Shown piece by piece: positions 4,709 through 7,016 of a DNA stretch of 7,016 nucleotides. Every line of letters begins with the position of its first letter. The first letter of the stretch is position 1. Below the pieces are notes generated by a model, which saw only the letters and a program-made list of their open reading frames with translations, was not told where the DNA came from and searched no databases. This stretch comes from URNF01 sp045649855 (GTDB lineage Bacteria > Bacillota > Clostridia > Oscillospirales > Acutalibacteraceae): NCBI GenBank assembly GCA_045649855.1, contig JAZRQN010000019.1, positions 1 to 7,016 of the forward strand. The letters are read 5' to 3'. The position numbers were made by a program, and so were the translations under genes.

Positions 4709-4948
4709 TTACTTCGTAACGCCGGCTTTTTTGAGCAGGGCTTTGACGGTATCGGTCGGCTGAGCGCCATTCGCGATCCATTTTTCAGCTTTTTCCACAT
4801 CGATGTCCAGAGCTTCGCCGAGCGGATCATAGGTGCCGATCTTCTCGATGAAACGACCATCACGGGGATAACGGGAGTCCGCAACAACCACACGGTAGAA
4901 CGGAGCTTTTTTCGCGCCGATGCGGCGCAGACGAATTTTTACTGCCAT
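4709..4948 (-). CDS. rpsP: 30S ribosomal protein S16
   Basis: This 79-residue protein starts MAVKIRLRRIGAKKAPFYRVVVADSR, the standard S16 opening, followed by PRDGRFIEKIGTYDPL (29-43) and the C-terminal helix KAEKWIANGAQPTDTVKALLKKAG. S16 binds 16S rRNA early in 30S assembly. The ATG at 4946-4948 follows GGAGGT by 7 bases. The first gene upstream is ffh, 65 bases away; the gap holds a short GC stem (ACCGC with GCGGT, 4992-5006) with no U-tract, so transcription probably continues from ffh. Length is normal for bacterial S16. Confidence 0.98.
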   Translation of the reverse strand: MAVKIRLRRIGAKKAPFYRVVVADSRYPRDGRFIEKIGTYDPLGEALDIDVEKAEKWIANGAQPTDTVKALLKKAGVTK

Positions 4949-5013
4949 AGTATAAACCTCCAATAATAATATACAAACATAAAATATCTTCAACCGCCAA
5001 GTGCGGTATGAAT

Positions 5014-6363
5014 TCAGAACTTGGGCATGCCGGGGATGTTAAACGGCAATTTCATACCTTTGCCGTTGCCGTTTGTGTACTTCTTGAGCTGTTTCATCAT
5101 CTGACGCATACTCTCATACTGTTTCAACAGGCGGTTAACCTCTTCCACCCGCATACCGCAACCTGCCGCGACACGGCGTTTGCGCGAGGGGTTAAACAGT
5201 TTGGGGTTTCTGCGCTCCTTGGGAGTCATACTCAAGATGATTGCCTCGGTGCGTGCAAACTGTTTGGGATCGATCTCCACGTCTTTGAGCTGTTTGCCCA
5301 TGCCGGGGATCATACCGAGCATCGACTTGAGATCGCCCATTTTCTGAACCTGACGCAGTTGTTGCAACATATCGTCAAGATCAAATTTATCTTCTGCCAA
5401 TTTCTTGGCGAGTTCTTCCGCTTCCTTTTCGCTGACCTGCTGTTCCGCTTTTTCGATGAGGGACATCACGTCGCCCATACCGAGAATACGGGAAGCCATG
5501 CGTTCGGGGTGGAATACTTCGAGATCTTCCAGTTTTTCACCGACACCCGCGAATTTGATGGGTTTGCCGGTAACCGCGCGGACGGACAAAGCCGCACCGC
5601 CACGGGTATCGCCGTCCAACTTGGTCAGCAACACGCCGTCAATACCCAACGCCTCGTTGAAAGCGGCGGAAACGTTTACGGCATCCTGACCTGTCATCGC
5701 GTCCACCACCAACAGGATTTCCTGCGGTGAGGTGGCATCTTTGATGGCTTTCAGTTCGTCCATCAGTTCGGTATCCACGTGCAAGCGGCCCGCGGTATCC
5801 AGAAGAACGTAATCGTTGCCGTGCTGTTTGGCGTGAGCGACCGCTTGTTTGGCGATCTCAACGGGGTTTTCGGTGCCGCGTTCAAACACGGGCACGCCTG
5901 CGCGATCAGCGACCGAAATGAGCTGCTGAATAGCGGCAGGACGGTAAATGTCGCAAGCGACCAGCAGGGGACGGTGTCCCTGCGATTTGAGCATCTTTGC
6001 CAGTTTGCCGGAATGGGTGGTTTTACCCGAACCTTGCAGACCGCACATCAGAATGACACACGGCGGATGATTGGCGTTAGCAAGTTTTGCCGCTTCGCCG
6101 CCCATCAGCGCGGTCAATTCTTCATTGACGATTTTAATAACCATCTGTGCAGGGGTCAGGCTCTCCATCACTTTTGCGCCGATTGCGCGCTCGGTAACGG
6201 TGTTGGTAAAATCTTTGGCAACCTTAAAACTGACGTCTGCTTCCAACAGTGCAAGGCGAACTTCGCGCATGGCATCTTTGACGTCCGACTCGGTCAAGTG
6301 TCCGCGCGAGCGCAGTTTCTTAAACGAGGCGGCAAGTTTTTCGGATAATCCTTCAAATGCCAC
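5014..6363 (-). CDS. ffh: Signal recognition particle GTPase Ffh (SRP54)
   Basis: This 449-residue protein binds signal sequences of nascent membrane and secreted proteins and delivers ribosomes to FtsY, with 4.5S/6S RNA as partner. The N-domain covers about 1-90. G-domain motifs are GLQGSGKTTHSGK (108-120), CDIYRPAA (137-144), DTAGRLHVD (189-197) and TKLDGDTRGGAAL (247-259). The Met-rich M-domain runs from about 300, with the RNA-binding stretch SRKRRVAAGCG (393-403) and the end GMKLPFNIPGMPKF. The start is GTG (6361-6363), shown by GGAGGA 7 bases upstream and the normal MAFEGLSEKL opening. ylxM lies 37 bases upstream in the same operon. The P-loop neighbour THS replaces the more common TTA. 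The M-domain GCG replaces the common GSG. Both look like ordinary clade variation. Confidence 0.98.
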   Translation of the reverse strand: MAFEGLSEKLAASFKKLRSRGHLTESDVKDAMREVRLALLEADVSFKVAKDFTNTVTERAIGAKVMESLTPAQMVIKIVNEELTALMGGEAAKLANANHPPCVILMCGLQGSGKTTHSGKLAKMLKSQGHRPLLVACDIYRPAAIQQLISVADRAGVPVFERGTENPVEIAKQAVAHAKQHGNDYVLLDTAGRLHVDTELMDELKAIKDATSPQEILLVVDAMTGQDAVNVSAAFNEALGIDGVLLTKLDGDTRGGAALSVRAVTGKPIKFAGVGEKLEDLEVFHPERMASRILGMGDVMSLIEKAEQQVSEKEAEELAKKLAEDKFDLDDMLQQLRQVQKMGDLKSMLGMIPGMGKQLKDVEIDPKQFARTEAIILSMTPKERRNPKLFNPSRKRRVAAGCGMRVEEVNRLLKQYESMRQMMKQLKKYTNGNGKGMKLPFNIPGMPKF

Positions 6364-6400
6364 AGCGGTTCCTCCTTTTTGGAATTAACGGTAAAATCAA

Positions 6401-6766
6401 TCAGGCTTCGGACATACGCTCGGCAGCGGCGTTGATCGCATCGGCGATGTCATAGACCTCGGGGATACGGCCGTTGAGATCGTTGACCGTGCGAAGTGCT
6501 TTGGCATTCTCCTGAATGCTCAGCAGATCGTTCTGCATGCTGCGGAAACGAGCGGCGAGCGCCAAGCGCTCCTCCATTTCAAGCAACTGTGCCTCGGCAC
6601 GCTTGATGGAATCACGCACACCCTGTCTGGTGATGCCTTCGTTCTCGGCGATTTCCGCCAAAGATAAGTCTTCGTTGTAGTAATAATCGACCATAGTGCG
6701 TTGTTTTTCGGTGAGCATTTCGCCGTAGAAATCCAACAGGAAAGAGATCTCCATATTCTTGGACAT
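6401..6766 (-). CDS. ylxM: YlxM-family DNA-binding protein, SRP operon regulator candidate
   Basis: This 121-residue protein belongs to the UPF0122/YlxM family, which nearly always precedes ffh in Firmicutes. Residues 20-63 (EKQRTMVDYYYNEDLSLAEIAENEGITRQGVRDSIKRAEAQL) form a sigma-70 region 4-like helix-turn-helix. The C-terminal half is helical and Glu/Ala-rich (LLEMEERLALAARF and beyond), typical of the family. In Streptococcus, YlxM associates with SRP components; its role as a transcription factor is uncertain. The ATG at 6764-6766 follows GGGAGG by 8 bases. It is the first gene of the operon, directly behind a full-consensus promoter. Confidence 0.92.
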   Translation of the reverse strand: MSKNMEISFLLDFYGEMLTEKQRTMVDYYYNEDLSLAEIAENEGITRQGVRDSIKRAEAQLLEMEERLALAARFRSMQNDLLSIQENAKALRTVNDLNGRIPEVYDIADAINAAAERMSEA

Positions 6767-6788
6767 GTTGCTTGCCTCCCTTCGTATA

Positions 6789-6809
6789 TGTAAAGTAAAA
6801 TCCTTTACA
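6789..6809. repeat. Inverted repeat at the ylxM transcription start
   Basis: TGTAAAG (6789-6795) and CTTTACA (6803-6809) are perfect 7-bp arms with a 7-base spacer. They lie just downstream of the -10 box and cover the predicted start near 6804. The repeat could be an operator, possibly for autoregulation, or a short 5' RNA hairpin. The function is inference. Confidence 0.35.
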
Positions 6810-6810
6810 C

Positions 6811-6839
6811 ATTATAAAGCATAATGCCGGATTTGTCAA
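6811..6839 (-). promoter_or_regulatory. Full-consensus sigma-A promoter of the ylxM-ffh-rpsP operon
   Basis: On the minus strand, TTGACA (6834-6839) and TATAAT (6811-6816) are separated by 17 bp, so both boxes and the spacer match consensus exactly. The start would fall near 6804, about 38 bases before the ylxM ATG. This strength fits an operon encoding SRP and S16. No other clear promoter was found before trmD. Confidence 0.92.
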
Positions 6840-6841
6840 GT

Positions 6842-6876
6842 GGTTTTTGTTTTTTTCGCCGAAAAAAACAAAAACC
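6842..6876. repeat. Perfect 17-bp T/A-rich inverted repeat
   Basis: GGTTTTTG followed by seven T and CG (6842-6858) is repeated in reverse complement at 6860-6876 around a single central C. It lies just upstream of the ylxM -35 box. As RNA it would form a long A-U stem with a small CG-rich loop. On either strand the arm ends in GG/CC rather than a free U-tract, so it is not a typical terminator. It may be the end of a transcript from the gene beyond 7016, or a bent-DNA upstream element. Confidence 0.5.
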
Positions 6877-6890
6877 GTCGACGTTTTTCT

Positions 6891-6914
6891 TGCGTGCCAT
6901 TGTCGTGGCACGCA
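6891..6914. repeat. 9-bp inverted repeat hairpin
   Basis: TGCGTGCCA (6891-6899) and TGGCACGCA (6906-6914) form a GC-rich stem with a 6-base loop. On the plus strand it is followed by TTTGCTTCGC, on the minus strand by AGAAAAACG. Neither gives a good terminator tail. It lies between the nested palindromic repeat and the T/A-rich repeat. Confidence 0.45.
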
Positions 6915-6949
6915 TTTGCTTCGCAAAACCGAAAAAGCCAAAAATCGCT

Positions 6950-7004
6950 ACCTCAGCAAGCCTTCCCCTTGAGGGGAAGGGGGACCGCTTGCGGTGGATG
7001 AGGT
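6950..7004. repeat. Nested palindromic intergenic repeat (MITE/REP-like)
   Basis: This 55-bp block has outer ends ACCTCA (6950-6955) and TGAGGT (6999-7004). Inside are a GC-rich hairpin CCTTCCCC-TTGA-GGGGAAGG (6961-6980) and a second one ACCGC-TT-GCGGT (6984-6995). Read on the minus strand it begins ACCTCATCCACCGC and ends GGCTTGCTGAGGT. Blocks of this layout are known to me as high-copy intergenic repeats in Ruminococcaceae and other clostridia. There is only one copy in this window, so copy number and mobility cannot be judged here. The remaining bases to 7016 hold nothing I recognise. Confidence 0.6.
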
Positions 7005-7016
7005 GGAAATATGGCA

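Noticed and set aside
4683..4781. Longer frame for khpA overlapping rpsP by 73 bases
   Set aside because: The extension is an out-of-frame reading of rpsP codons; the ATG at 4680-4682 has AAAGGA at proper distance and gives the normal family length.
4955..4995. Possible promoter (TTGAAG, 16 bp, TATTAT) before rpsP
   Set aside because: The start would fall in the rpsP ribosome binding site, leaving no leader; the A/T-rich gap easily gives such matches by chance.
5008..5730. Plus-strand open frames of 240 and 189 codons across ffh
   Set aside because: Antisense shadows of ffh, rich in His, Phe and Cys, with no family resemblance.

Overview
The window comes from a Gram-positive anaerobe of the class Clostridia, most likely an Oscillospiraceae/Ruminococcaceae-type gut bacterium. 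The evidence is the gene order ylxM-ffh-rpsP-khpA-rimM-trmD, strong AGGAGG-type ribosome binding sites, an HPr with the regulatory Ser46, a sodium-pumping decarboxylase operon, and a nested palindromic repeat of a kind I associate with clostridial genomes. Every gene I can support is on the minus strand, so transcription runs from high to low coordinates. The long plus-strand open frames are shadows.

Right to left: 6767-7016 is gene-free. It holds a nested palindromic repeat, two hairpins and a full-consensus promoter (TTGACA, 17 bp, TATAAT). That promoter starts an informational operon: ylxM, ffh (GTG start), rpsP, khpA, rimM and trmD. These supply SRP-dependent protein targeting, a 30S ribosomal protein, an RNA chaperone, a 30S assembly factor and tRNA m1G37 methylation. 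A terminator-like hairpin between khpA and rimM could reduce expression of the last two genes. The usual next gene, rplS, is absent. A separately promoted ptsH (HPr) follows, ended by a strong terminator that abuts the ribosome binding site of tatD.

The left third encodes a biotin-type sodium-translocating decarboxylase: oadB (beta, the membrane sodium pump), a 52-residue oadG (gamma, membrane anchor), and the first 23 codons of oadA (alpha, carboxyltransferase), which runs off the left edge. The beta and gamma genes are tightly coupled. oadA has its own promoter, preceded by a hairpin and followed by a 19-bp palindrome in its leader.

The most notable signal is the 236-bp gap between tatD and oadB. 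Reading toward oadB it contains a promoter, a structured RNA whose junction bases match the yybP-ykoY (Mn2+) riboswitch, and an intrinsic terminator that shares bases with the aptamer's closing stem P1. This predicts that metal binding blocks termination and turns on a sodium-pumping decarboxylase, rather than the manganese exporter usually found downstream of this RNA class.
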